Origin: Gemmatimonadota bacterium
Lineage (GTDB): Bacteria; Latescibacterota; UBA2968
Direction: 5' to 3'
NCBI GenBank assembly: GCA_026706845.1
Contig: JAPOXY010000100.1
Span: 1 to 49,643, forward strand
DNA length: 49,643 nt
The first letter of the stretch is position 1, and each line of letters opens with the position of its first letter. Below, piece after piece: positions 18,254 to 26,676 of the stretch. A program made the translations under genes and the position numbers. Under the pieces are notes generated by a model. That model searched no databases, was not told where the DNA came from, and saw only the letters and a program-made list of their open reading frames with translations.

Positions 18254-18997
18254 ATGGCAATAGCTGAAGCACCGGCAGTACTGACGGAGGAGGAGATGCT
18301 GCATTTTCGCACGCGGGGCTTTCTCGGTCCGTATCCGCTGTGTTCTGAGGCGGAGATGGCGGATCTTCGACCGGCGATTGAAGAGGTGCTGGAGACCGAT
18401 CCGCCGAATGGTAAGAATCGCATTCACAACCGGCATCTGGATAGTCGGGTGGTTTACGATTTGTCAACGCATCCCGAGATTCTCAGTCGCATGGTGGTTC
18501 TGTACGGGGCGGATTTGTTGTTGTGGCGCACGAATTTTTTTATCAAGTACAAGGGTACGAAGGCGATTCCCTGGCATCAGGATTTCAATTATTGGCCGCT
18601 CGAGCCGCCGATTATTGTTTCGGCGTGGATTGCGGTGGATGCTTCGACTAAGGAGAATGGGAATTTGCAGCTTATTCCCGGGTCTCATCGCAAAATTATT
18701 CCCCATGTCAAAGCCACGCCCGATGTGCAGTTTCAGGAGATGGCCGATGCGGGGTATTACGATCCGGAGCAACTGGTCGATCTGGAGATGCAACCGGGTG
18801 AGTTTATTCTGTTTAATGAGCGCACGTTGCATCATTCGAAAGCCAATTTCTCGGATTTGCGGCGCATTGGTCTGGCTGTGCGCGCGATTCCTCCGATTGT
18901 GCATGTTCTCAGGTACGATTCCGACGATCACGGACTTCCGATTATTCACGGGGAAGATACGATGGGGTTTAATCGCGTTACACAACCGCCATTATAA
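18254..18997 (+). CDS. Phytanoyl-CoA dioxygenase (PhyH) family oxygenase
   Basis: 247-residue Fe(II)/2-oxoglutarate oxygenase. The iron triad is visible as H108 and D110 in PWHQDFNYW and a distal His in TLHHSKANFSD (193/194). An Arg at 203/204 is placed to bind 2-oxoglutarate. Length is typical of bacterial PhyH proteins, which hydroxylate varied small molecules rather than phytanoyl-CoA. It starts 11 bases after the propeller gene, with AAGGAGATATGAG-ATG. The substrate is probably an intermediate of the local sugar or sugar-acid pathway (inference). Confidence 0.9.
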   Translation: MAIAEAPAVLTEEEMLHFRTRGFLGPYPLCSEAEMADLRPAIEEVLETDPPNGKNRIHNRHLDSRVVYDLSTHPEILSRMVVLYGADLLLWRTNFFIKYKGTKAIPWHQDFNYWPLEPPIIVSAWIAVDASTKENGNLQLIPGSHRKIIPHVKATPDVQFQEMADAGYYDPEQLVDLEMQPGEFILFNERTLHHSKANFSDLRRIGLAVRAIPPIVHVLRYDSDDHGLPIIHGEDTMGFNRVTQPPL

Positions 18998-19012
18998 TGA
19001 GGAACCAATTAT

Positions 19013-20200
19013 ATGAAGATTACCAATATTGAGACGTTTATTGTGGATGCGGGTTGGCGCCCGTGGATATTTGTTCGGGTGGATACCGATGAGGGGATTA
19101 GTGGCTGGGGGGAGTGCAGCGATGGCCGCAGTCCGTATGGGGTTACGGGTACGGTGCGCGATTTGACGCCTTTGCTCGTCGGTAAGGATCCGCGCGCTTA
19201 TGAGATGCGCTTTTGGGATATGTTGCGGGGGACGCGACAGAGTCCGGGGGGTATTGCGGCGAAGGCGATCGCGGGTGTTGAACTCGCGCTTATTGATATT
19301 AAGGCGCGTGCGCTCGGTATTTCTGTTGTGGAGCTTTTTGGGGGTCCAACGCGCGAGCAGGTTCGCGTTTATTGGTCGCATTGCGGTACTTCGCGTGCTC
19401 GCAATAGCGATTTGCTCAATACGCCACCGCTTCGCACGATGGACGATATTGCCGCGCTGGGGCGGGAGGTTGTGGAGAGGGGATACACGGCGTTGAAGAC
19501 GAATATCGTGGTACCGGGGAATCCTGCCAGTGTGTATTTTGGGGGTTTTGGCGGCGAACCAGGGACGACGGATGGCGTGGTTTCGCGGCAGATTCTCCGG
19601 CATATTGAGACGCTTATTGGTACGTTTCGAGATGCTGTGGGTCCGGATGTCGATATTAATCTGGATCTGAATTTTAATTTCAAACCCGAGTCGTGTATGC
19701 GCATTGCCCAGGTGCTGGAGCAATTTGATTTGCTGTGGCTGGAGATCGATATGTACGAGCCAGATGCGATTCGGCAGATTAAGGATGCGACGAGTACTAA
19801 AATTTGTACGGGTGAGAATTTGTTTTATATGCGCGAGTTTATTCCTTATTTCCAGGCGCGGTCTGCGGATGTGTTTATGATCGATGTGCCGTGGAATGGG
19901 TTTGCCCAGTCGAAGAAGGTGGGGGATTTGGCCGAGGCGTATCAACTCAATGTTGCGCCGCACAATTATTATAGCCATCTTTCGACGTGTATCAGTGCGA
20001 GTTTGTGCGCGGTTTTGCCGAATGTGCGTATTATGGAGATTGATGTTGACGATGTGCCCTGGCGCGAAGAGATGGTGACGAATGTGCCGCATATTGAGAA
20101 TGGGTATTTGACGATTCCCTCAGGTCCGGGATGGGGTATTGAGATGGTTGAAGAGGTGCTCAAAGCACATCCCTGGGATAAGGGGAATGCGAATTGGTAG
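19013..20200 (+). CDS. Mandelate racemase/muconate lactonizing (enolase superfamily) enzyme
   Basis: 395 residues with the enolase-superfamily layout: N-terminal capping domain (1-125) and TIM barrel. Putative Mg2+ ligands are D218 (INLDLN), E244 (LWLEID) and E268 (CTGENL); candidate acid/base residues are K162 (ALKTN) and H317 (APHNYY). The pattern suits a sugar-acid dehydratase of the mandelate-racemase subgroup; the exact acid cannot be read from sequence. It lies between two PhyH genes with a 9-base gap to the next gene. AGGAACCAATTAT precedes the ATG. Confidence 0.9.
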   Translation: MKITNIETFIVDAGWRPWIFVRVDTDEGISGWGECSDGRSPYGVTGTVRDLTPLLVGKDPRAYEMRFWDMLRGTRQSPGGIAAKAIAGVELALIDIKARALGISVVELFGGPTREQVRVYWSHCGTSRARNSDLLNTPPLRTMDDIAALGREVVERGYTALKTNIVVPGNPASVYFGGFGGEPGTTDGVVSRQILRHIETLIGTFRDAVGPDVDINLDLNFNFKPESCMRIAQVLEQFDLLWLEIDMYEPDAIRQIKDATSTKICTGENLFYMREFIPYFQARSADVFMIDVPWNGFAQSKKVGDLAEAYQLNVAPHNYYSHLSTCISASLCAVLPNVRIMEIDVDDVPWREEMVTNVPHIENGYLTIPSGPGWGIEMVEEVLKAHPWDKGNANW

Positions 20201-20209
20201 GAGGACAAT

Positions 20210-20947
20210 ATGAATAATCAACAACACTTGTTTGAACTCGATGTGTATGGCTTTACGGTTGTTGAAGATGTTTTGACGACTGAGGAAGCAGGTGAGATGC
20301 GTGAAGCTCTTATGCGCTGTGAGAAGGAATTTGGCACGGAGGCCAGAAATCGGGGTACTGCTCGGCATGTCGCCAATTTGCCGGTGATGGATCGCGTTTT
20401 TCACAAGACTATTGACCATCCACGGATTCTGCCGTTGCTGGAGCATTATCTGGAGAAGTCGCTTATTCTGGGTAGTCTCAATGCCCGCATTGTGCGTCCG
20501 GGCGATCCAGACCAGGGTTTGCACAGTGATATTCCGCTGGAGATGCTGAATTTTAGTTCGCCAGTTATGATGAATACGATTTGGATGCTGGATGATTTTT
20601 CGTCGGTAAATGGCGGTACGCGCGTGGTGCCGGGGTCTCATAAGAGCGGATTGGTTATTCCGCCAGAGGATGTGTCTGTCAAGCATATTGCACAACCCGA
20701 GGGATCTGCGGGTAGTGTTATTGTTATTAACGGTCAAATATGGCATGCGGGCGGCGCGAATACGGGGACGACGAATCGCCATGCGCTGTTCGGTCATTAT
20801 CGCAAACGGATGTGTATGTTCCAGGTGGATCCCCACGATGGTTTTCCGCCCGAGTGGTTTGATGGGCTTACGGATAGGCAAAAGCAATTGATGCGGATGA
20901 GCAAGGGGCTTAGATCTGCTCATGCAGCGGATGCGCATTTCAGGTAG
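20210..20947 (+). CDS. Second phytanoyl-CoA dioxygenase (PhyH) family oxygenase
   Basis: 245-residue Fe(II)/2-oxoglutarate oxygenase. H105 and D107 in [10 protein letters not shown] and H179 in QIWHAGGAN form the iron site; R190 (TNRHALF) should hold 2-oxoglutarate. It shares little sequence with the PhyH protein at 18254, so the two probably act on different substrates or steps rather than being a recent duplicate. AGGAGGACAAT-ATG gives a strong ribosome site. The fucU start follows 19 bases after its stop. Confidence 0.9.
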   Translation: MNNQQHLFELDVYGFTVVEDVLTTEEAGEMREALMRCEKEFGTEARNRGTARHVANLPVMDRVFHKTIDHPRILPLLEHYLEKSLILGSLNARIVRPGDPDQGLHSDIPLEMLNFSSPVMMNTIWMLDDFSSVNGGTRVVPGSHKSGLVIPPEDVSVKHIAQPEGSAGSVIVINGQIWHAGGANTGTTNRHALFGHYRKRMCMFQVDPHDGFPPEWFDGLTDRQKQLMRMSKGLRSAHAADAHFR

Positions 20948-20966
20948 TTGGAAACAGGAGATCAAT

Positions 20967-21398
20967 ATGCTCGTTGGTATATCCCCATTGTTCAGTCCCG
21001 AGTTGTTGGCTACGATTTATCGCATGGGACACGGAGATGAGATTGTTCTGGCAGATGCACATTTTCCCGGGCATTCGGTGAATGCCAATACGCTGCGGGC
21101 AGATGGTCTGGGGGTTGCGGCATTGCTGGAAGCGATTTTGCCGCTGTTTGTGCTGGATACGTATGTGGATAGTCCGGTTTTTATGATGGATGCGGTGCCG
21201 GGCGATGCGCTCGATCCAGCGGTGGAGGCGTCTTACCGGGCTGTTATTGACAGGGTATGGCCAGATACGCCCCCTATTGCGCGCGTTGAACGTTTTGCGT
21301 TTTACGAACAGGCGAGAGATGCGTTTGCGGTTGTTATGACTGGGGAGACTGCAAAATACGGCAATGTTATTTTGAAGAAGGGTGTGACGCCTGTGTAG
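20967..21398 (+). CDS. fucU: L-fucose mutarotase (RbsD/FucU family)
   Basis: 143-residue mutarotase that interconverts the alpha and beta anomers of L-fucose (or a similar sugar). It reads like Escherichia coli FucU over its whole length: [28 protein letters not shown] with H22 and D30, RADGLGV, and the C-terminal RFAFYEQA and [10 protein letters not shown]. The ATG at 20967 is chosen over an upstream in-frame start because CAGGAG lies seven bases before it and because it matches the family N-terminus. Last gene of the catabolic run; a terminator follows. Confidence 0.95.
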   Translation: MLVGISPLFSPELLATIYRMGHGDEIVLADAHFPGHSVNANTLRADGLGVAALLEAILPLFVLDTYVDSPVFMMDAVPGDALDPAVEASYRAVIDRVWPDTPPIARVERFAFYEQARDAFAVVMTGETAKYGNVILKKGVTPV

Positions 21399-21426
21399 GG
21401 GAAGGGGAGATGGGGAAAAATCAATG

Positions 21427-21453
21427 ACCTGTCCAAAAGGACAGGTTGTTTTT
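21427..21453 (+). terminator. Rho-independent terminator after fucU
   Basis: Eight-base perfect stem ACCTGTCC/GGACAGGT with loop AAAA, followed by TGTTTTT. It ends the sugar-acid cluster. The stem-loop core and about 50 following bases recur downstream of purA (47751). Confidence 0.85.
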
Positions 21454-21500
21454 GTCCCTGAGGACGATGTTTTGCGATTGTGAGTGGCATATTTTTGGGG
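21427..21500 (+). repeat. Dispersed intergenic repeat, copy 1 (terminator plus downstream block)
   Basis: From the terminator stem through about 21500 this sequence aligns without gaps to 47754-47827, roughly three quarters identical by eye. Shared blocks are CCTGTCCAAAAGGACAGG, GAGGACG, TGTTTTG and TATTTT. No plausible gene is encoded; chance antisense reading frames in both copies look alike because the DNA is repeated. Confidence 0.65.
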
Positions 21501-21536
21501 TGAGATTAGTTCATTCCAATCAAAAGGAGGCATACC

Positions 21537-23303
21537 ATGGCTGTGACGACACTTGATTATGTGCCCTGCGCGCGTGTGGAGGATATTCCCGAGGGTGGGA
21601 TTATGGCTGTGAATGTGGAGGGCCACGCGATTGCGCTGGCAAAGTCGGATGGCGAGATCCGGGCGGTGGATAATCGGTGCCCGCATATGGGGTATCCGCT
21701 GAGTGAGGGGTCGATTCACAATGGGTTGATTATTTGCCACTGGCATCACGCGCGGTTTGATCTGGTTAGTGGGTGTACGTTTGATCCGTTTGCGGATGAT
21801 GTTCGGAGTTATCCGGTGGATGTGCAGGATGGTGAGATTTATGTCAATGTGCATGCGACGCATCCCGATCCGGTGGGTCATTGGAAGCGGCGGTTGAGCG
21901 AGAGTTTGGAGCAGAATATCAATCTGGTGATTGCCAAGTCGGTGATCGCGCTTCGGGGTCAGCGGGTCGATGGCGATGAGATTGCAGAGATTGGGGCGCG
22001 GTATGGTGCGCTGAGGCGGCGCCAGGGGTGGGGTCCGGGGTTGACGATTTTGACGTGTATGGCCAATGTGGTGCCAAAGCTGGCGCCCGAGGATCAGGTT
22101 CTGGCGCTGTATCAGGGGTTGTTGCATGTGGCGAGCGAAACGAGTAATGCAGCGCCGAGGATTGTTTTTACGCCGCTGGAGACGGAGGATCTGACGCTGG
22201 CGCGGATTAAGGCGTGGTTCCGCTATTTGATTGAGGTGCGAAATGCCGATGGTGCGGAACGCGCGTTGTTGACGGCGATTCAGATGGGGGCAACGCCTTC
22301 GGAGATGTGCGATATGCTGGTGGCTGCAGCGACGGATCACTTTTATCGCGATGGCGGGCATGTGCTGGATTTTATCAATAAGGGTTTTGAGGTGCTCGAG
22401 CGCATTGGATGGGATAAGGCCGATGAGATTTTGCCGTCGCTGGTGGGGGTGCTTTCGGGTTCGCAGCGGAGTGAGGAGTTGAATCGGTGGCGCAGTCCCG
22501 TCGATCTGGTGGCGTTGTTACGCGATGCGTTTGATGAGCTTGAGGATCTGGTTCGCGAGGGCGAGGGGAAGACGTGGGACGATGCGGATGCCTTGACGGA
22601 GGTTTTGTCAGGTGATGATCCGCACGCGATTGTGGATGGGTTGAAGGCGGCATTTGCCGGTGGGGCGACGCTGACGCAGTTGACGCAGACGCTGACTTAT
22701 GCAGCGGCTTTGCGGATTGCGCGGTTTCACGTTAAGAATGAGTTTGCCGATTGGATCGCTGTGCTGCATACGCATTCGGCGGCTAATGCGCTGCATCAAT
22801 GTGCAAAGCGCGCGCCGTCTCTGGATCTGGCGCGGGGGATTTTTCACGGTGCAATGGCGCTGTATTTTGATCGGTGGTTTAATAAGCCGGCGGCCCGATT
22901 GCCGCAGGATCAGCGCGCGACCCAGCAGTTGCCGGAGGATGCGGATGAGTTGCTGGATTCTTTTGTGGAATTGCTGGATACACAGGCTCAGGTGGATGAG
23001 GCGGGACGGATTGCGTATCGGTATTTGTCGCTGGGTCATCCGCGCGGTGCTTTGTGCGAGCGGTTGGGCCATGTGTTGTTGCGAGAAGATGCCGAGTTTC
23101 ATTCGTTTCAGATGCTGGAGTCCGCGTTTAGCCAGGCAGAGGAGCTGGATGAGGAACGCGCACGGATTACGCTGGTGGGCGCGGCGCGGTATCTGGCAGC
23201 GCATGCACCAACGGCGCGCGCGTTGGGACAGACAGCGAATTTGGCACTTCGATTGCACAGGGGAGAGGATCTTTCGGCTGAGGATCCGGATGAGGAAGTT
23301 TGA
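21537..23303 (+). CDS. Rieske [2Fe-2S] protein with long helical C-terminal region
   Basis: 588 residues. Residues 8-105 form a Rieske ferredoxin domain with both cluster motifs, C48-x-H50 (CPHMGYPL) and C67-x2-H70 (CHWHHARF). The remaining 480 or so residues are mostly alpha-helical, with no transmembrane segment, no mononuclear iron triad that I can point to, and no recognised motif, so this is not an ordinary ring-hydroxylating oxygenase alpha subunit. It probably carries electrons or is a cofactor-bearing scaffold. AAAGGAGGCATACC-ATG gives a strong start. It stands alone between two terminators. Codon use matches the neighbouring catabolic genes. Confidence 0.88.
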   Translation: MAVTTLDYVPCARVEDIPEGGIMAVNVEGHAIALAKSDGEIRAVDNRCPHMGYPLSEGSIHNGLIICHWHHARFDLVSGCTFDPFADDVRSYPVDVQDGEIYVNVHATHPDPVGHWKRRLSESLEQNINLVIAKSVIALRGQRVDGDEIAEIGARYGALRRRQGWGPGLTILTCMANVVPKLAPEDQVLALYQGLLHVASETSNAAPRIVFTPLETEDLTLARIKAWFRYLIEVRNADGAERALLTAIQMGATPSEMCDMLVAAATDHFYRDGGHVLDFINKGFEVLERIGWDKADEILPSLVGVLSGSQRSEELNRWRSPVDLVALLRDAFDELEDLVREGEGKTWDDADALTEVLSGDDPHAIVDGLKAAFAGGATLTQLTQTLTYAAALRIARFHVKNEFADWIAVLHTHSAANALHQCAKRAPSLDLARGIFHGAMALYFDRWFNKPAARLPQDQRATQQLPEDADELLDSFVELLDTQAQVDEAGRIAYRYLSLGHPRGALCERLGHVLLREDAEFHSFQMLESAFSQAEELDEERARITLVGAARYLAAHAPTARALGQTANLALRLHRGEDLSAEDPDEEV

Positions 23304-23345
23304 AGGCGGGATAGATGATTCCAGATCACACAGACAGGTATTACA

Positions 23346-23380
23346 AAAGCCTGTACCAGCAAATGGTGCAGGCTTTTTTT
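23346..23380. terminator. Bidirectional terminator between convergent genes
   Basis: Stem AAAGCCTG...CAGGCTTT extended by ACCA/TGGT, loop GCAAA, with a T run on the plus strand and an A run before it. It separates the Rieske gene from the convergent cupin gene and its end touches the cupin stop at 23379. Confidence 0.85.
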
Positions 23381-23771
23381 ATGTCCTCGGTTTCCATTTT
23401 CCCTGTACGCGATAGGCTTCATCAGGACCCGGCCACGGGGGCATGGTGATGGCGATGGCGCAGAGTGGTTCGCTGTTGTGGGCGCGAAATTGGAAGTGGG
23501 TGCCCTGTGGTATGGTGAGGGTTACGCCGGGGGCGAGGGAGGCGATTTCTTCGCGGTTGCCCTGTTTGCGCCACATTTCGCCCTGTCCGCTGATGATGTA
23601 CCAGATTTCTTCGACGGTGCGGTGGGCGACGGCGATGGATATTTTTCCCGGGGGGAGTTCAAAGTGGGCCATGCCGCCATTTTTGAGTTCGAGGAGTATG
23701 CGGACGTCGGATCCATCGGGTGCGGTGACGTCGGGTTTTTGGGGCAGGGGTTTTGTAGCAAATTCGACCAT
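23379..23771 (-). CDS. Small single-domain cupin protein
   Basis: 130 residues, a single cupin beta-barrel. Cupin motif 1 is degenerate (AHRTVEEIWYIISGQGEMW, with H70 and E74/E75 as likely metal ligands) and motif 2 is PQGTHFQFRAHN. A non-heme metal is likely, but the enzyme or sensor role cannot be told. AGGAGACCACCT-ATG gives the start. It lies 14 bases after the ECF sigma gene, so the two are probably co-transcribed; small cupins next to ECF sigma genes can act as sensors of the anti-sigma type (possibility only). Confidence 0.85.
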   Translation of the reverse strand: MVEFATKPLPQKPDVTAPDGSDVRILLELKNGGMAHFELPPGKISIAVAHRTVEEIWYIISGQGEMWRKQGNREEIASLAPGVTLTIPQGTHFQFRAHNSEPLCAIAITMPPWPGPDEAYRVQGKWKPRT

Positions 23772-23785
23772 AGGTGGTCTCCTGT

Positions 23786-24349
23786 TTACATTTCTTGTTC
23801 AATGGTTTCTCGAAGTAGTATTTTCCCGCGGTACAGCCAGGTTTTTACGGTGCCTATGGGTACTTGCATTGCTTTTTCGATTTCGGCATACGAATAGTCC
23901 TCGATATAACGCAGGCGCATGGCTTCGCGATATTGTTGTGGCAGTGTTTGTATGCTTTTGCGTACGAGGTGTTGGCATTCTCGCGCGTGCAGGGTGGTTT
24001 CCGGGTCTTGTGTGCAGGATGGAGCGATTTTTTGCATGCCTTCTGGCGTGTGAAAATAGGTTGCCCATTTGCGCCGCACAGATTGCGTTTCGCAGTGCGA
24101 GAGGCATACGTTCATGGCTATGCGGGTCAACCAGGTTGAGAATGCCGCGTCACCGCGAAAGCGATTGAGTCCCTGGTATGCTTTTATAAATGCGATTTGG
24201 ACCAGGTCTTCGATGTCGTCCTTGTTTTTTGTGTGGCTGGCTACAATTGCATAAATTCGGGCTACATTTGCTTTGTACAGTTTGCCAAATGCGATCCCAT
24301 CACCCATCCGCGCTTTGAGTACCATTGTCTGTTCTTCGTTCGGTGCCAT
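23786..24349 (-). CDS. ECF-type RNA polymerase sigma factor
   Basis: 187-residue sigma factor with region 2 (FGKLYKANVARIYAIVASHT, EDLVQIAFIKAYQGL, FRGDAAFSTWLTRIAMNV) and region 4 (LPQQYREAMRLRYIEDYSYAEI, GTVKTWLYRGKILLRETI). The ATG at 24349 is chosen because AGAGGAG lies just upstream. Longer in-frame starts would translate through hairpins at 24441-24517. Related to, but clearly different from, the sigma factor at 8400. No anti-sigma gene is nearby; the following gene is a small cupin. Confidence 0.92.
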   Translation of the reverse strand: MAPNEEQTMVLKARMGDGIAFGKLYKANVARIYAIVASHTKNKDDIEDLVQIAFIKAYQGLNRFRGDAAFSTWLTRIAMNVCLSHCETQSVRRKWATYFHTPEGMQKIAPSCTQDPETTLHARECQHLVRKSIQTLPQQYREAMRLRYIEDYSYAEIEKAMQVPIGTVKTWLYRGKILLRETIEQEM

Positions 24350-24440
24350 TATACTCCTCTTGTGTCGTGAGGTCATGTTGTTTTTTTCATCATCTACTGT
24401 GTTCTGCACCGATGGGTGTCTGGGGTGGTCCCCGGAGGGC

Positions 24441-24561
24441 AACAAAAAACCCGACATCGAATTTAGCTCGATGTCGGGCACGTAGGGTATAGGCACCAAA
24501 AACCCCACTGAGGGGTTGGCAAAATTTTAGCCTCCAGGGCATAATCGCCGCCTCCTGGAGG
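24441..24561 (-). terminator. Three tandem hairpins upstream of the ECF sigma gene
   Basis: Read on the minus strand, the first hairpin is CCTCCAGG/CCTGGAGG (24531-24561). The second is AACCCC/GGGGTT with a T-rich 3' side (24496-24517). The third is an eleven-base perfect stem CCCGACATCGA/TCGATGTCGGG followed by six T (24441-24478). The last is a canonical rho-independent terminator about 90 bases before the sigma ATG. They may end transcription from the outer-membrane-type gene, or act as an attenuating leader if the sigma promoter lies upstream of them. Confidence 0.75.
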
Positions 24562-24867
24562 GATAATGGCAGTGTGAATGGACCATTTGATTTTACCTAA
24601 AGATATGTAATTTCAGGTAGTTATCTCCTATAAACAGAGGGCTTTTGTTTTTTGGATTGGAAAATATAGCCCGTTCTGTTTTTTTGTGCAAGAAAAAATC
24701 TGTACCATACAAAAAAATTATTTTTTGAAAAATGAGGCGGGGCGGCGGTCAGCGGACGATCATAATGTCATCGTAGGGGCCGTCCCTTGTGCCGTCCCAG
24801 CCTATATATTAGACCGGACAGGTGGAAATTGTACGTCACGGAGTACGGGAAAAAGAGTTTTGTGTAA
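24509..24867. other. Intergenic region between sigma leader and outer-membrane-type gene
   Basis: No convincing gene. It is A/T-rich from about 24590 to 24730. At about 24773-24800 is a GTAGGGGCC...CCGTCCC motif containing GCCGTCCC twice as a direct repeat, which looks like a decayed copy of the GTAGGGGCG-type dispersed repeats common in bacterial intergenic DNA. A copy of the 45-bp repeat shared with 29600 and 37783 follows at 24809-24850. Confidence 0.5.
24809..24850 (+). repeat. Dispersed 45-bp direct repeat, copy A
   Basis: TTAGAC, eleven variable bases, then AAATTGTACGTCaCGGaGT. The same order and spacing recur at 29600-29646 and 37783-37830. This copy is the most diverged at its 3' end and is not followed by a plus-strand gene. 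It lies at the left edge of the accessory island. Confidence 0.65.
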
Positions 24868-25818
24868 TCAAAACTGGACGACAAAATCAATATACGGAAC
24901 GCCGGGAAAGATTGTGCCTTCTCCTATTGTATTGATCAGCCCCAGATCTACGCTTAATCGTTTGCCAAAAAATCTTATTCCATAAGAGATCAGGGGGTCT
25001 TCTACACCGGGAAAGATCCAGTTTTCTGTAACAAATGCCGTCCGTCGCGTCAAGCGCTTCTCTCCCCCGATCATTACCATAGGGCGATCTGCGAGGTCTC
25101 CTTCCACAAAACCATAACCGAGTCCCGCAGTCAGGCTGGCGTCAGGTTGCCCGAATGTTGTTACACCGTATAATATGCCCGCAACTTCAGGGTCATCTTC
25201 TTGAATGTCCTCATCCTCATAATTGGGAATACGCACGAGAAGTGCGCCCATGGCAAAAGAGAAGGTCTTTTCCTGTACTAATCCGAATTTTGGTGTAATA
25301 AAGAATAATTGATCATTCATATCCACGGTGGGAAAGATGGAAAGTCCGCCGCCCAGAGTAAAGCGATCTGTGATCCCATAAGCAAAGCCTGGAAAAAAAA
25401 TATAATAATCAGAAAAATAACCTTTGCCCTGTTTCAGCATACGCGCCGTAGGTGCAAAGAATAGGCGTGTTATATTGGGATTTGGGAACCAGAACTCTCC
25501 CTTTCGTATTAACTCGGCAGACACTGTTTCAATGTGTTTGATCTTTGAAATGGGGATGTGGATAATGCCCAGGTCTGTCTTAAATGCGATCTCTTCAGCA
25601 CCAATCTCCACTATGCGTCCGACATTTGTCGATCCATCGGTTGTTTCAATTACCTGAATTTGAGTGGAATCGGGTATCGCCAACTGAGAGGTTAGGGAGG
25701 ATGGTGCGTTCTTCGCGTGTTCTTCTGCAAAGATACTGTTTAGAGAGATTGCTGTATAGATCAAGAGTAAGAGTAACCATTGCGCTCGTATCATGGCGAA
25801 CCCTTTCGTTCCAATCAT
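24868..25818 (-). CDS. Outer-membrane-type beta-barrel protein, function unknown
   Basis: 316 residues. A signal peptide (WLLLLLIYTAISLNSIFAEE) is followed by a short SH3-like module near residues 60-95 (GRIVEIGAEEIAFKTDLGIIHIP), then about 200 residues of alternating hydrophobic and aromatic strands ending in a C-terminal Phe (IDFVVQF), the typical end of outer-membrane barrels. The ATG at 25818 overlaps the stop of the upstream gene as ATGA. A second start at 25794, with AAAGGG before it, gives a tighter signal peptide and is possible. I do not recognise a specific family. Confidence 0.8.
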   Translation of the reverse strand: MIGTKGFAMIRAQWLLLLLIYTAISLNSIFAEEHAKNAPSSLTSQLAIPDSTQIQVIETTDGSTNVGRIVEIGAEEIAFKTDLGIIHIPISKIKHIETVSAELIRKGEFWFPNPNITRLFFAPTARMLKQGKGYFSDYYIFFPGFAYGITDRFTLGGGLSIFPTVDMNDQLFFITPKFGLVQEKTFSFAMGALLVRIPNYEDEDIQEDDPEVAGILYGVTTFGQPDASLTAGLGYGFVEGDLADRPMVMIGGEKRLTRRTAFVTENWIFPGVEDPLISYGIRFFGKRLSVDLGLINTIGEGTIFPGVPYIDFVVQF

Positions 25819-26162
25819 AACTCAGAGACCGAAAGCACTGTGGTATAATACGCAAGCATGGCGTTGTCGGCGTCCGATTCAGTAATTTCATAAGGGATAG
25901 ATTCAAATGATTTGTGCTCTTGTGCATCGAGTTCTTCTGAAAGGTAAAATTCATGAAGAATATCGTTTCTGCCAAAAGAAAAATTTCTGTCACCCTTATC
26001 AGCTATACGCACATCCGCTAAGAATACGACAACTGCAAATATGACTTTAACCTTTTTAGAGTGATGATTCTGTAGTGATCCTCTGGCAGTAACATTATTG
26101 TCTATCTTGCTTATAGATATACTACTTTCATCAATCTCTACTGCTGATGTATTCAGTATCAT
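25815..26162 (-). CDS. Hypothetical protein, 115 residues
   Basis: Unrecognised soluble protein with an acidic C-terminal half; a central segment, VKVIFAVVVFLADV, is strongly hydrophobic but looks like buried beta strands rather than a membrane helix. CAGGAGGATTAAACT-ATG is a strong ribosome site, and the stop overlaps the next gene as ATGA, so it is very likely a real gene co-translated with the outer-membrane-type protein. No function assigned. Confidence 0.65.
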   Translation of the reverse strand: MILNTSAVEIDESSISISKIDNNVTARGSLQNHHSKKVKVIFAVVVFLADVRIADKGDRNFSFGRNDILHEFYLSEELDAQEHKSFESIPYEITESDADNAMLAYYTTVLSVSEL

Positions 26163-26188
26163 AGTTTAATCCTCCTGTCTGGATTCAG

Positions 26189-26245
26189 ATTCTCCAGATA
26201 GTGTCTGGAGAATTTCGCTGATTTTTCAGACGTTGTCTGAAAAAT
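26189..26245. terminator. Two adjacent perfect hairpins between HEPN and hypothetical genes
   Basis: ATTCTCCAGA/TCTGGAGAAT (10 bp, loop 5) at 26189-26213 and ATTTTTCAGAC/GTCTGAAAAAT (11 bp, loop 3) at 26221-26245. They follow the stop of the HEPN gene (minus strand). Neither has a long T run outside the stem, but the second carries A/T at the stem base, so terminator action in either direction is plausible. Confidence 0.6.
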
Positions 26246-26265
26246 TTGCCTAATAGAGCAGGATA

Positions 26266-26676
26266 TCAGGCATCTTCGAGATTCAACTTTGTCCTCAAAG
26301 TGCGTCGAACACGCCGCATAACTTTAACCGCATCTTTTGACTCTTCAACAGTGGCGGTTTCTCCGGGATAGCGAAATTCAACGGCAAATGGGGATAGGAA
26401 ATTCAGATCATCTCGAAGTATCTCGAGTTCGGTGTCAATATCTACAGCGAAATCTAACAGTGCCAAAAGATCGTGAATTTTTGGAAAATGAATGCGATGT
26501 AGAACCAGAAAGGCTTTGAGATACTTTTCTATACACTGCTGCGCGCAAAAACACACATTGTCGGGAACAGGTTCTTTGCGTTTCCGAACCATTGTCGTAG
26601 CGGTGCGAAAGTCTTCTTCTGCTTTATAGACCCACGCTTGTATATCACCCGGCGGATTTGTAGAGGATGCGTCCAA
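26266..26676 (-). CDS. HEPN-domain toxin-like protein (HepT type)
   Basis: About 136 residues. The HEPN fold is indicated by DIQAWVYKAEEDFRTA, CFCAQQCIEKYLKAFLVLH and the RX6H motif RIHFPKIHDL (R61 to H68), the RNase-type signature of HepT-like toxins. No ATG is available near the domain. The start is taken as TTG at 26676 behind GAGGAAA, giving a 32-base overlap with the MNT gene; a much longer ATG frame from 26799 would run antiparallel in logic to the MNT domain and is not favoured. It works with the MNT protein at 26645: HEPN is the toxin and MNT the antitoxin in known pairs. Confidence 0.85.
   Translation of the reverse strand: MDASSTNPPGDIQAWVYKAEEDFRTATTMVRKRKEPVPDNVCFCAQQCIEKYLKAFLVLHRIHFPKIHDLLALLDFAVDIDTELEILRDDLNFLSPFAVEFRYPGETATVEESKDAVKVMRRVRRTLRTKLNLEDA

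Noticed and set aside
20940-22361. Long antisense open frame of 473 codons opposite fucU and the Rieske gene
   Set aside because: Arg/His-rich composition, no ribosome site, and full overlap with two well-supported genes. Strong codon bias in the sense genes keeps the antisense frame open. The same applies to antisense frames at 18992-20092, 38350-39600, 43626-44849 and 46463-47425.
24350-24508. 53-codon N-terminal extension of the second ECF sigma factor
   Set aside because: It would be translated through a rho-independent terminator, lacks a ribosome site, and adds residues not found in the family.
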